Notes under the pieces: generated by a model | What the model saw: the letters and a program-made list of their open reading frames with translations, nothing else | The model's database searches: none | Told to the model about the DNA's origin: nothing | Program-made: the position numbers and the translations under genes | From: Palsa-360 sp963710315 | Lineage (GTDB): Bacteria > Acidobacteriota > Terriglobia > Acidiferrales > UBA7541 | Direction of reading: 5' to 3' | Assembly: GCA_963710315.1 (NCBI GenBank) | Contig: CAVPZW010000006.1 | Span: 372,001 to 436,000 of the forward strand | DNA length: 64,000 bases | Shown here: positions 26,181 to 33,883 of the stretch, piece after piece | Layout: every line of letters begins with the position of its first letter | Position numbering within the stretch: position 1 is the first letter of the stretch

Positions 26181-27428
26181 TTAAGCTGTCTTGTGCATTA
26201 CTTTCATTTTGTAGAGTTCGCGATCCGCGGCTTGCAGCAGAGCTTCGATGGTTGTTCCATTCTCAGGATAGACCGCAATGCCCACACTCACGGAGAGCGA
26301 AGGTTCTTCATGATCGTTGGCCAGGAGTTCGCAAATGCGGCGTCCCACGGAATCTGCTTCCTGTGCGCCGGTCTCCGGCAGAATGATTGCAAACTCATCG
26401 CCGCCATAGCGCGCCGCAGTGTCAATCGACCGGCATGAGGATCGAAAGATATCGGCCAGGCGGCAGATTGCACGATTGCCCGCAAGATGGCCATAGCTAT
26501 CGTTGATTTGCTTCATTCCATTTAGATCGAAAAGGAGAACGGCAAATTCCCTTGCTGTGCGGGTCGAGCGTTTGATCTCTGTATCGAGTGTTTCGGAAAG
26601 CCTGCGATAGTTTGCCAGTCCTGTCAGCGGGTCGGTTGCCGCCAAGTGCCGCAGATGATCTTCCGATGCGCGCTGTGCGGTAACGTCCTCGGCAATGACT
26701 TCGCAAGCATTCTGGGATCCTCCCTCAAGGCCCACCTGCCGGCCGCTGAGCCTCACAGTCATGGGGGTTCCGTTCTTGCGGCGCCATTCGATTTCGATCA
26801 GGCCAACATTCCCGGATTTCCGGTAGGATTCAAAGAGTTGCGCGCGTTCGATGGGATCGCGAACGATTTCCGTCGCCAGGTTCACAGCCAGCAATTCCTG
26901 TTTGGTTTCGTAACCGAGCATCTTTACCAGCGCTTCATTCACATCGAGAAAACGTCCGTCCACGTCGAATCGGCATATGCCATAGGTGGGATTCTCGACC
27001 AGAGCGCGATAGTGGGCTTCCGAATGCCGCAACTCCTTCTCTGCATTGTTCCGTTCCTCGCACCAAGCTTTTTTCTCCGCAGCCAGTGCCACAACCAGCG
27101 GCAAACGGTTGAGCCGGTTAATGTCAATACAATCGAACGCACCTTTCTGCAAAAATGAATCCACGGTGTCCTCATCCAGCGTGTTGCCGGCGAGGATGAA
27201 TGGAATCTCCAGGTTCAACTGGTACAGAAGTTCGAGGGCTTGCAATCCGGTCCAGCCGGGCACGGAAAGATCGCTGACGATCACGTCGAAGGACTGCGTG
27301 CGCAAGCATTCTGAAAACATCGCCGCGCCTTGAACCCAATCGGCGGAGACAGCAAAGTCCATCCGTGTGAGTTCCTGCAGGCAGCGTTCAAGGTTGGATT
27401 CCTTTTCGCTGACGAAGAGTATTCGCAC
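26181..27428 (-). CDS. Receiver-PAS-GGDEF diguanylate cyclase
   Basis: The 415-residue product has a receiver-like domain (1-120), a PAS domain (about 140-255: YRALVENPTYGICRFDVDGRF, then IEWRRKNGTPMTVRLSG) and a GGDEF domain (about 260-412: DPLTGLANYRRL, ARYGGDEFAIILPE). The active site is intact, and an inhibitory RxxD site (RSID) lies five residues before it, so it should make c-di-GMP under feedback control. The receiver keeps the phosphorylatable Asp (VIVSDLSVPG). It lacks the usual acidic pair (FVSEKE) and the conserved Lys, so control may be phosphorylation-independent. GTG 27428 after AGAGGCG is chosen. The frame extends to 27512. Confidence 0.88.
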   Translation of the reverse strand: MRILFVSEKESNLERCLQELTRMDFAVSADWVQGAAMFSECLRTQSFDVIVSDLSVPGWTGLQALELLYQLNLEIPFILAGNTLDEDTVDSFLQKGAFDCIDINRLNRLPLVVALAAEKKAWCEERNNAEKELRHSEAHYRALVENPTYGICRFDVDGRFLDVNEALVKMLGYETKQELLAVNLATEIVRDPIERAQLFESYRKSGNVGLIEIEWRRKNGTPMTVRLSGRQVGLEGGSQNACEVIAEDVTAQRASEDHLRHLAATDPLTGLANYRRLSETLDTEIKRSTRTAREFAVLLFDLNGMKQINDSYGHLAGNRAICRLADIFRSSCRSIDTAARYGGDEFAIILPETGAQEADSVGRRICELLANDHEEPSLSVSVGIAVYPENGTTIEALLQAADRELYKMKVMHKTA

Positions 27429-27681
27429 TGTACGCCTCTGATGGGTCACAATGCGGCGGGCGGCAAATCCTTGATGAATCTGGTGTGTTTCGTGCTGGGC
27501 CAGTTGTGGCATGGCAAACCGCTTTCGTATTCTCCAGAGCTGGTGGGGTCCCCCCGATCAGCTAGTGGAACTTGTTGGGTGTTCCCATTTGGAAGTCTGT
27601 GCTGGGGTAGCACTCGTGACTGTTCAGTTCGATACATACCGTGGAATTGTGCCTATTTAGATACCATTGGCAGGCACATCT

Positions 27682-28458
27682 TTATTGAGTTTCCTCACCT
27701 TGCACCGTTTGCGGCAAGTTTGCACGGATCAAGGATTCCACACGCGCCCATATCATGGGGTCACATTCGATCTGTGTGTGCGCTTTCACGAAAAGGCGGT
27801 CGTACCAGGGATACTCGGAACATTTGAGGGAACTTTTTCCGTAGTCAAATTTGAAATTGCCAATGATCCGTGTATGGTTCGCATCCGCGGCCAGAATGTC
27901 GTGGTCGCCGTGTACGATTCCATGCGGCTGATAGAAGTTCACAGCCTGGGCTACATTGGCGGGAATCAGTGTGTCATTTCGACCGTGCTTTGAAACGCTA
28001 TCCACTTGGAGTGTGAGGAGGACGGGGATGCCATCCTTTTGCAGCGCGCGTGCCAGGGCAATGGATTCCGAGCCGCCCCAGCTATGCCCGTAAATAATAA
28101 TCCGGGCATTCTGCTTCTCTTTGGCCGTCAAAGTCCCATTTTGATCCGTATCCAGAAGCTTCAGGATTTTCTGGTGAGCTCTCTCCCCGCGATAGCTCTC
28201 AAACGTCTCCACATCCACTCCCGCGGGATATTCCTTGCGAAGGCGCGCCGCGAGCTGGACTTCGCTGTGAACAGGATTGTCGTGCGCAATGAACCCGCCC
28301 ACAAACCCGATCACGATGGCCGGCGAATTAGTGGAAGGTTCATTCGCGGGAACAGGGTGCGCCGAAAACGTCTGTCCAGGGGTGAGAATGGCAACAAGGA
28401 AAAATAGAAAAGCGCCCAGCGAAATGAGCTTCAAGCGGCGAGCAATCGAAATTACCAT
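27682..28458 (-). CDS. Exported lipase/alpha-beta hydrolase-like protein with an EF-hand loop
   Basis: The product (258 residues) has an N-terminal signal/TM segment (KLISLGAFLFFLVAILTPG), then a hydrolase-like core. VIGFVGGFIAHDNPVHSE begins it and the nucleophile elbow is IIYGHSWGGSESIALAR. A histidine-rich NFYQPHGIVHGDHDIL region may supply the catalytic His. Between them DTDQNGTLTAKE has exactly the Ca2+-binding EF-hand spacing. ATG 28458 is preceded by GGAAGG. A longer frame from 28581 would overlap the upstream gene by 80 bases. The pairing with the phospholipase C-like gene suggests joint lipid or envelope breakdown. Confidence 0.65.
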   Translation of the reverse strand: MVISIARRLKLISLGAFLFFLVAILTPGQTFSAHPVPANEPSTNSPAIVIGFVGGFIAHDNPVHSEVQLAARLRKEYPAGVDVETFESYRGERAHQKILKLLDTDQNGTLTAKEKQNARIIIYGHSWGGSESIALARALQKDGIPVLLTLQVDSVSKHGRNDTLIPANVAQAVNFYQPHGIVHGDHDILAADANHTRIIGNFKFDYGKSSLKCSEYPWYDRLFVKAHTQIECDPMIWARVESLIRANLPQTVQGEETQ

Positions 28459-28501
28459 ATGGGGTGAGCCTTCCTGGGATATGTAACGGCGCACAAGTCC
28501 T

Positions 28502-29881
28502 TCATCGTATCGCCTGCGTCGAGTCGGCCAATGTTCCGGTGTGCTGTGTGGCAACTCCTGAACTTGGGGCGGATGGGACACCTTGCTGGTAGACTTCCGC
28601 GACGGGCGGAAGCGGAGTCGCCAACTTCAGTTCATCGAGCGACGTTAGCGTGCCCTGCCAGCGCTTCTTGTTCCTTTTCGTTTCAATTGGAGCGGCGAGA
28701 TCAGAATAGAAGTTCAGAATGTTGTCGCGCAGGTCAGGCGAGGTCGCGTTGAACTTCTTGCCCGCCAGCTGGCCCAGCAATTTTGCATAAGTATCGTCGG
28801 TCAGCGAATATTCAGCCGCCTTGGTCGCTTTGCCGGTATCGAGATCGGCATTTGGCAGCAGCAGAGAATTCGTGCGAATCGCAATAAGAAGAGCGCGATA
28901 TTGGTTGACGGTGGCGTTGATGCTCTTGAAATACATTTCTTCTGTTTGGGGTGTCGGATTATTGAACCCCATTGCCTTGAATGGTCCAATCTTTGGCACA
29001 AAGTGCAAGAGCGCTGACATGACTCGAGCGCCTAACCCTGGCTTTGTATAATCCTTGCCCCATTCCTTTTCATACTCGGAACGCGAAAGACGATACAAGA
29101 ATTCCCGTTTCGCGAAACCGGGCGTCTCTCGCATCAGGTCTTTTTTATGCGTTCGCAGCGCCACCTGCGTCATTTCCGGAATCAAGCGGCTGACAGAATA
29201 CCGATAGGCCCCAATGGCAAGATCTTCGTGAGTCAGAACGTCTTTCAATTCCATTCCGTATACGACTGGAAAAACGCGCTCAAGAAGCGGTTTGGAAACT
29301 TGGAATCCTATGAAATCGTGATACTGCTGGGATGCATAACGATTCTTGGCGACTTGCACCATGTCAAATCCGAATTCCGTTTTCAGATGCGCGGTATGGT
29401 CTTGTGCGTATCGAACCGAGTTGCCGAATTTCAGCCGCAGCTTCGGAAAATCCATGGCTACGGCTCGGTTGATGGTCGGGTGGCCGGCTATGTCAGAGGC
29501 ATAATGCGCGAGAGCGCCCAGCGCAAAAGCGTATTCGTCGGCATCTTTACTCTGCAGCAGCATTTCCTGAACAAAGTCTCCGCTGCGGACATAGTGCAAT
29601 AGGTCGCTGAATTCCGCGCTGCCGAACGGATAGTAGCCAAGGTCCTGGATGACAGCGCCGCCGTAGGCGTAGGCATGCGCTTCCGTGATCTGTTCTTCTG
29701 TCAGCCCTGGAAATCTCTGGAGAAGAAGGGGGCGGAGTTCATCCGTCCAGACAAGGTCTACAATTTCCTCGTGCGTGAGCACGGAGTATCCGTACACGTG
29801 GCTGCCGCACAGGAGTATGACCAAAAGGAGCACTGCCACTCGTGTACTCCATCGGATCCATCCGCCGGACACTACATTCAT
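28502..29881 (-). CDS. Zinc-dependent phospholipase C-like protein, exported
   Basis: The 459-residue product has a signal peptide (TRVAVLLLVILLCGSHVYGYS) followed by a zinc-PLC/S1-P1-like helical domain. VLTHEEIVDLVW, DLGYYPFGSAEFSDLLHYVR, FALGALAHYASDIAGHPTIN and YAQDHTAHLKTEFGFD together offer the His/Asp zinc ligands. The C-terminal part (about 300-459) is hydrophilic and unassigned. ATG 29881 follows GAGGAAGAG. An upstream in-frame ATG at 29908 is less likely. It precedes the hydrolase-like gene by 43 bases. The substrate is inferred to be phospholipid from the family only. Confidence 0.75.
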   Translation of the reverse strand: MNVVSGGWIRWSTRVAVLLLVILLCGSHVYGYSVLTHEEIVDLVWTDELRPLLLQRFPGLTEEQITEAHAYAYGGAVIQDLGYYPFGSAEFSDLLHYVRSGDFVQEMLLQSKDADEYAFALGALAHYASDIAGHPTINRAVAMDFPKLRLKFGNSVRYAQDHTAHLKTEFGFDMVQVAKNRYASQQYHDFIGFQVSKPLLERVFPVVYGMELKDVLTHEDLAIGAYRYSVSRLIPEMTQVALRTHKKDLMRETPGFAKREFLYRLSRSEYEKEWGKDYTKPGLGARVMSALLHFVPKIGPFKAMGFNNPTPQTEEMYFKSINATVNQYRALLIAIRTNSLLLPNADLDTGKATKAAEYSLTDDTYAKLLGQLAGKKFNATSPDLRDNILNFYSDLAAPIETKRNKKRWQGTLTSLDELKLATPLPPVAEVYQQGVPSAPSSGVATQHTGTLADSTQAIR

Positions 29882-30018
29882 CGTTTGCTCTTCCTCAAGA
29901 CAAACCATCGGAGAAAACTAAAGCGCCTCGCCACGTCGATATTATTTTTCGCAGACAAATGGCGGCGCTGGGCCAAAGTTGTAATCGATCAATGTCCAGA
30001 ATCGATTCTTAAACATTG

Positions 30019-30207
30019 CTATCCGACGTGAAATCGGTTGAGAGAGTGGAACAATCCAAATACGTTGCCAAGCCACCACAGTACGCCGAGGACAACTACG
30101 GCATTAAAGATCGACTTGATGGAGGCCGCCATGGGAATGAACTGATTAATCAGCCAAAGGACTACACCAACCACAATCAAAATAAACAACACTTGAAATA
30201 GAGGCAT
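30019..30207 (-). CDS. Thivi_2564-family membrane protein (62 aa)
   Basis: The product MPLFQVLFILIVVGVVLWLI continues NQFIPMAASIKSIFNAVVVL and a second TM ending NVFGLFHSLNRF. This N-terminal TM, FIPM-xx-IK-x-I-x-N loop and second TM are diagnostic of the Thivi_2564 family, function unknown. A perfect TGTTC-N6-GAACA palindrome is 79 bases upstream of the start. Confidence 0.85.
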   Translation of the reverse strand: MPLFQVLFILIVVGVVLWLINQFIPMAASIKSIFNAVVVLGVLWWLGNVFGLFHSLNRFHVG

Positions 30208-30286
30208 GACCGGTTGACCTCACTTTTCTTACTGCATGCGATTTTTAGTGACGCATGGCATGGTACGAGATGGAAGCGGACAAAGC

Positions 30287-30302
30287 TGTTCACTTGTGAA
30301 CA
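30287..30302. promoter_or_regulatory. Candidate Crp/Fnr-type operator (perfect palindrome)
   Basis: The sequence is TGTTC ACTTGT GAACA, 79 bases upstream of the Thivi_2564 gene. Confidence 0.5.
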
Positions 30303-30394
30303 ATCATATAACTCTAGGAATGGCAACTAGTGGCAAGCTCGGCGACCCTCAGGCTCTCTTCCATCCCGGGAATTTTCAATTTCGATGGGAAACC

Positions 30395-30410
30395 TGTGCT
30401 GAATCGAACA
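30395..30410. promoter_or_regulatory. Candidate Crp/Fnr-type operator (TGTGC-N6-GAACA)
   Basis: The sequence is TGTGC TGAATC GAACA, 204 bases upstream of the sortase-substrate gene. The centre-to-centre distance to the copy at 30287 is 108 bases. Confidence 0.45.
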
Positions 30411-30614
30411 GACGCGGCAAATGGCAAAGAGTACAAAAGGTGAGTCTCCGCCTGCCAGTCAGAATCTGGTGAAGGGTGGATATTTCCGAAGTGGAACAGC
30501 ATGACCTTCAACACAAAACCGATAGGTCGCCATTTGCGCTGCGATTTCTGTGCAGCGACTAAGTTCGCGCAACTGAATCCTGGGAATATTGCAATCGATG
30601 AAAGAGGATACAAG

Positions 30615-31358
30615 ATGAAGCAATTCACATTTATGGTTATAGTTTCCTGTTTTGTATTTTTGGCCCTGGCAATTACACCACGGGTCATGGCTCAGACTTC
30701 CAACGAGAAGACCGTTATTACGTTCAGCGAGCCTTTTGAAGTGCCCGGTGTGGACGCCCAAATCCTGCCCCCCGGGACCTATGTCTTTACACTTGTAGAA
30801 TCGCTTGCCGATCGCAATATCGTCCGAATTACAAACGAAGATGGCACGCACGTCTTCACAACTATATTGGCAATCAACAATTATCGCCTGAAACCCACGG
30901 ACAAGACGGTGTTGACGTTTAGAGAGCGTGGAGAGGGCCAACCGGAAGCAATCAAGGCTTGGTTTTATCCCGGTTATGCGTTTGGCCAGGAATTCGTATA
31001 CTCAAAGAAACGTGCAATCGAACTGGCGAAGGTTTTCAACGAGCCCGTCCTTGCCATGCCTGTCGAAACCGCAGCCGTCGAGCCTATGGAAACTTTGAAA
31101 AGCGTGCCAGTCACTGCGGTCAAACCAACGGGCGAAGATATTTCAATCGCCGAAGTAGTCGAAACCCCTCCCGCGCAAACGGCAGTGGCCCAGCCAACGC
31201 CGGTCGCGGTCCAGCCACAACCAGTAGCCGTTGTAGCGCAAGCGGAACCGCAGACCTTGCCAAATACAGCAAGCACATTGCCGATATTTGCTTGCATCGG
31301 GCTGCTGTCACTATTCGCGGGCCTTACTCTATTCATCGTTACCAAGCGATCCGCATAG
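30615..31358 (+). CDS. Secreted protein with LPNTA sortase signal
   Basis: The 247-residue product has a signal peptide (QFTFMVIVSCFVFLALAI, cut near VMAQ) and a globular domain (about 28-130: VITFSEPFEVPGVDAQILPP, TYVFTLVESLADRNIVRI). A Pro/Val/Gln-rich spacer (about 180-215) follows. The C-terminal cell-surface sorting signal is LPNTAS, then a hydrophobic helix and KRSA. This is an LPXTG-type tripartite signal in a Gram-negative setting. A sortase gene lies 1.1 kb downstream on the same strand and is its likely partner. ATG 30615 follows GAGGATACAAG. The longer frame from 30501 has no signal peptide. Confidence 0.75.
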   Translation: MKQFTFMVIVSCFVFLALAITPRVMAQTSNEKTVITFSEPFEVPGVDAQILPPGTYVFTLVESLADRNIVRITNEDGTHVFTTILAINNYRLKPTDKTVLTFRERGEGQPEAIKAWFYPGYAFGQEFVYSKKRAIELAKVFNEPVLAMPVETAAVEPMETLKSVPVTAVKPTGEDISIAEVVETPPAQTAVAQPTPVAVQPQPVAVVAQAEPQTLPNTASTLPIFACIGLLSLFAGLTLFIVTKRSA

Positions 31359-31383
31359 ATTGCGAGCGTGGGAGTATCTTTCC

Positions 31384-31410
31384 GAGGGCAGGTGAGTTTG
31401 ACCTGTCCTC
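31384..31410. other. Hairpin between substrate and VWA genes
   Basis: GAGGGCAGGT (31384-31393) pairs with ACCTGTCCTC (31401-31410), with one G-T pair and a 7-base loop. It lies 26 bases after the substrate stop. Without a T-run it is more likely a processing or stability element than a terminator. Confidence 0.35.
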
Positions 31411-31494
31411 ATGGGCGGTGCGGGCCGAGATTCGCGAGTGCATTTCAATATCCAAAATATTATCCCGGAGCCTGACGAGAAGCCGAAAAGATCT

Positions 31495-32475
31495 ATGAAA
31501 CGACGCACAGTTCGAAAATGCCTGCTGATTGCGCTCCTCTTTCTGATCGCTCTACCTTGCATTGCCATGTCTCAAGGCATTCCACAGGCTAACTCTGATG
31601 GCACATACGCGATCCGCAAGAATGTGGACTTGGTTGTCCTGCAAGCAACGGTAAGGGACCGCAAAGGCGCGACGGTCTCAGGACTCAACATGGAAGACTT
31701 TCAGGTCTTTGAAGATAAAGTCCCTCAACAAATCGAATCGTTTAGTCACGAAGATGTTCCAGTCACGGTCGGCCTGGTGATTGACAACAGTGGAAGCATG
31801 CGTTCCAAGCGCAATGACGTAGTCGCCGCCGCAATGGCCTTTGTGCGCTCCAGCAATCCGGCAGATCAGATTTTTGTGGTTAATTTCAACGAACATGTTT
31901 CCATGGGACTTCCAGCGAACTTGCTATTCACGGACAATGCCGCCCTATTGGAAACCGCATTGTCCAGAAATGCTATAAGCGGCATGACTGCTTTGTACGA
32001 TGCGATTGCCGTTGGTCTCGAGCAACTCAAGAAAGGCAAATGGGACAAGAAAGTATTGATCGTGGTTAGCGATGGGGGCGACAACGCCAGCAAGCGCACT
32101 TTGGCCCAGGCTTTGACCATGGTGAATCAATCGAGCGCGGTTATTTACACGATGGGAATATTTGACGAGAACGACGAAGATCGGAACCCGCATGTGCTCA
32201 AACAGTTGTCAAACGCATCCGGCGGGGAGGCATTTTTCCCCAGAACTCTGCATGACATTCTCCCATTCTGTGAACAGATTGCTCACGACATTCGCAGCCA
32301 ATACACCATCACCTTCGCGCCAACCAATAAGAAACAAGATGCTTCGTATCGAAAGATCGAGGTGAAGGCGCGCGAGGCTGTCGGAGGCAGGCGACTGTCC
32401 GTCATCACACGCAGCGGTTATTCCACACCCGTAAATCCGCACACCGCTGGCGATGGAAAGAGCAACAAGTCATGA
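31495..32475 (+). CDS. Secreted VWA-domain protein (Acidobacterial VWFA-related type)
   Basis: The 326-residue product has a signal peptide (LLIALLFLIALPCIAMSQG), then the N-terminal strand region typical of the family (VDLVVLQATVRDRKGATVSG, LNMEDFQVFEDKVPQQIESF). A von Willebrand A domain follows with an intact MIDAS: DNSGSM, the SGMTALYDAI threonine and VSDGGDN. The domain should bind a divalent metal and a protein ligand. No sorting signal is at its end. Its TGA overlaps the sortase ATG (ATGA), so the two are translationally coupled. ATG 31495 is chosen as the start of the signal peptide. Confidence 0.82.
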   Translation: MKRRTVRKCLLIALLFLIALPCIAMSQGIPQANSDGTYAIRKNVDLVVLQATVRDRKGATVSGLNMEDFQVFEDKVPQQIESFSHEDVPVTVGLVIDNSGSMRSKRNDVVAAAMAFVRSSNPADQIFVVNFNEHVSMGLPANLLFTDNAALLETALSRNAISGMTALYDAIAVGLEQLKKGKWDKKVLIVVSDGGDNASKRTLAQALTMVNQSSAVIYTMGIFDENDEDRNPHVLKQLSNASGGEAFFPRTLHDILPFCEQIAHDIRSQYTITFAPTNKKQDASYRKIEVKAREAVGGRRLSVITRSGYSTPVNPHTAGDGKSNKS

Positions 32476-33107
32476 TGGTCCGAAATGCGCGCCGGATCCC
32501 CAATTCGGCGCGCAGCGGCAGGTTCTTGCAATTGATCCGCGACACTTTTCTGATCGTCGGGGTTCTCACTCTGGGTTACTGCGGATTTGTGCTGCTCGAC
32601 ACGAAACTCTACCAGGCCCATCAAGCCCGCCAATTCCAACAACAATTGAGCAGCGTTTGGCCTGCTATGGCCAGCGGCGGGCGCATCGGCGGCCCGCCCA
32701 TTACCGCGATCCAAAGCGGATCGTTAGGGAGAATCGAAATCTCCAGGATTGGTATTGATGCAATGATTTCCGAGGGGATCGACGAACGAACCTTGCGGCA
32801 TGCAGTGGGACACATTCCGGGAACGCCATTGCCGGGACAGGCTGGGAATGTCGCAATCGCGGGGCACCGCGACACTTTTTTCAGAGGTTTGCGGAATGTC
32901 CGCCATGACGATGAAATCACTTTGACGACGCTGGAGGGTTCGTACCGCTATCTCGTCGATACTACCCAAATCGTTGCGCCTGAGGACACCCAGGCGCTGA
33001 ATGATTCCACTGACACGGTCCTAACGCTTGTGACCTGCTATCCGTTTTATTACATAGGGCCCGCTCCGAAGAGATTCGTGGTCCGCGCCCACAAGCTTCC
33101 GGGATAA
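32472..33107 (+). CDS. Sortase (class D/E-like transpeptidase)
   Basis: The 211-residue product has one N-terminal TM anchor (DTFLIVGVLTLGYCGFVLL) and a sortase beta-barrel: LGRIEISRIGIDAMISEG, then VGHIPGTPLPGQAGNVAIAGHRDTFF with the catalytic His. The catalytic Cys is in LTLVTCYPF and the Arg in KRFVVRA, so the triad is complete. Sortases cut LPXTG-like signals and join the protein to an amine acceptor. In Gram-negative cells the acceptor is unknown. The ATG overlaps the stop of the VWA gene. The substrate gene is two genes upstream. Confidence 0.88.
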   Translation: MMVRNARRIPNSARSGRFLQLIRDTFLIVGVLTLGYCGFVLLDTKLYQAHQARQFQQQLSSVWPAMASGGRIGGPPITAIQSGSLGRIEISRIGIDAMISEGIDERTLRHAVGHIPGTPLPGQAGNVAIAGHRDTFFRGLRNVRHDDEITLTTLEGSYRYLVDTTQIVAPEDTQALNDSTDTVLTLVTCYPFYYIGPAPKRFVVRAHKLPG

Positions 33108-33277
33108 CATTGGCCGGAATATTGATCCCAGCAAAAGATGGTCCCTTGAAGTAAATGGCGGGGTTGTAAGCCTCCCCGGTCGCGGCGCCCGTTAGGGCCC
33201 GGACAGCGGTTATGAAGAAAGTGATTCCATTGCCGCCGCAGGAAGAGTTTCGACTAGGTAGAAAAAAAGCGATATTT

Positions 33278-33362
33278 TGGTGCGGAAGGGGGGATTCGAA
33301 CCCCCACGCCTTGCGGCGCCACCCCCTCAAGATGGTGCGTCTGCCAGTTCCGCCACTTCCGC
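33278..33362 (-). tRNA. tRNA-Leu (GAG)
   Basis: A full leucine tRNA cloverleaf with long variable arm is seen. The acceptor stem is GCGGAAG/CTTCCGC and the D-arm GGCGGAACTGGCAGACGC. The anticodon loop is TTGAGGG (anticodon GAG), with T-arm GGGGGTTCGAATCCCCC and an encoded CCA at 33278-33280. It follows the sortase gene on the opposite strand, downstream of secG. Confidence 0.93.
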
Positions 33363-33400
33363 CCGGGGTGAGGTGAAAAAAACTTTTTCTAGTGCGCGGC

Positions 33401-33422
33401 AAAAAAAGAGGCCAGCCGCCTG
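33401..33422 (-). terminator. Weak terminator after secG
   Basis: On the minus strand a short GC-rich stem (AGGC...GCCT) is followed by seven Ts. It lies 20 bases beyond the secG stop, before the tRNA-Leu gene. The stem is short, so termination may be partial. Confidence 0.35.
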
Positions 33423-33441
33423 ATTCTGAAAAATAGCCAGT

Positions 33442-33867
33442 TTACTTCGTCGGCGCAGCAGGAGTTGCCGGAGCAGGTACAGCCGGAACAACTGGAGCCG
33501 ATGAAGCGGGAGCCGACTTTGATGTCTTCGAGAATTGCTGCAGCACGGAACTGCCTGTGGATGCCATGGTCGAGTTCTGGTGCATGGTCAGCGCCATGGA
33601 CGTGAGCATGAACATGATGGCGCACCACGTGGTGGCCTTGGAAAGAAACGTGGCCGCTCCGCGCGGACCGAAGGCCGTCTGGCTGCCCGCGCCGCCGAAG
33701 GCGCCCGCCAGGTCCGCCGCCTCGCCGCTCTGCAGCATGATGACGCCAATCAACAGCGCGCAGATAATCACGTGCAGGGTAACCAGCACAAAATAAACTT
33801 TCCAGCCGAGTCCCAGCAGACCCAATCCCACTGCGATCGAAATCGCCCACTTCACTTCTTTTGGCAT
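33442..33867 (-). CDS. secG: Preprotein translocase subunit SecG
   Basis: The 141-residue product has two TM helices with the SecG core VLVTLHVIICALLIGVIMLQ, SGEAADLAGAFGGAGSQTAFG and TTWCAIMFMLTSMALTM. The C-terminal tail is Ala/Pro/Ser-rich. SecG assists SecYE in protein export. It is the last gene of gap-pgk-tpiA-secG, 16 bases after tpiA. The tpiA-secG order is common in many bacteria. Confidence 0.9.
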   Translation of the reverse strand: MPKEVKWAISIAVGLGLLGLGWKVYFVLVTLHVIICALLIGVIMLQSGEAADLAGAFGGAGSQTAFGPRGAATFLSKATTWCAIMFMLTSMALTMHQNSTMASTGSSVLQQFSKTSKSAPASSAPVVPAVPAPATPAAPTK

Positions 33868-33883
33868 TTCTTGTCCCTTACCT

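Larger units (their letters stand above)
30208..30614. other. 407-bp divergent region with two operator candidates
   Basis: No gene is supported. It separates the Thivi_2564 gene (minus) from the sortase-substrate gene (plus). It carries TGTTC-N6-GAACA at 30287-30302 and TGTGC-N6-GAACA at 30395-30410, the only place in the window with two copies. Confidence 0.6.
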
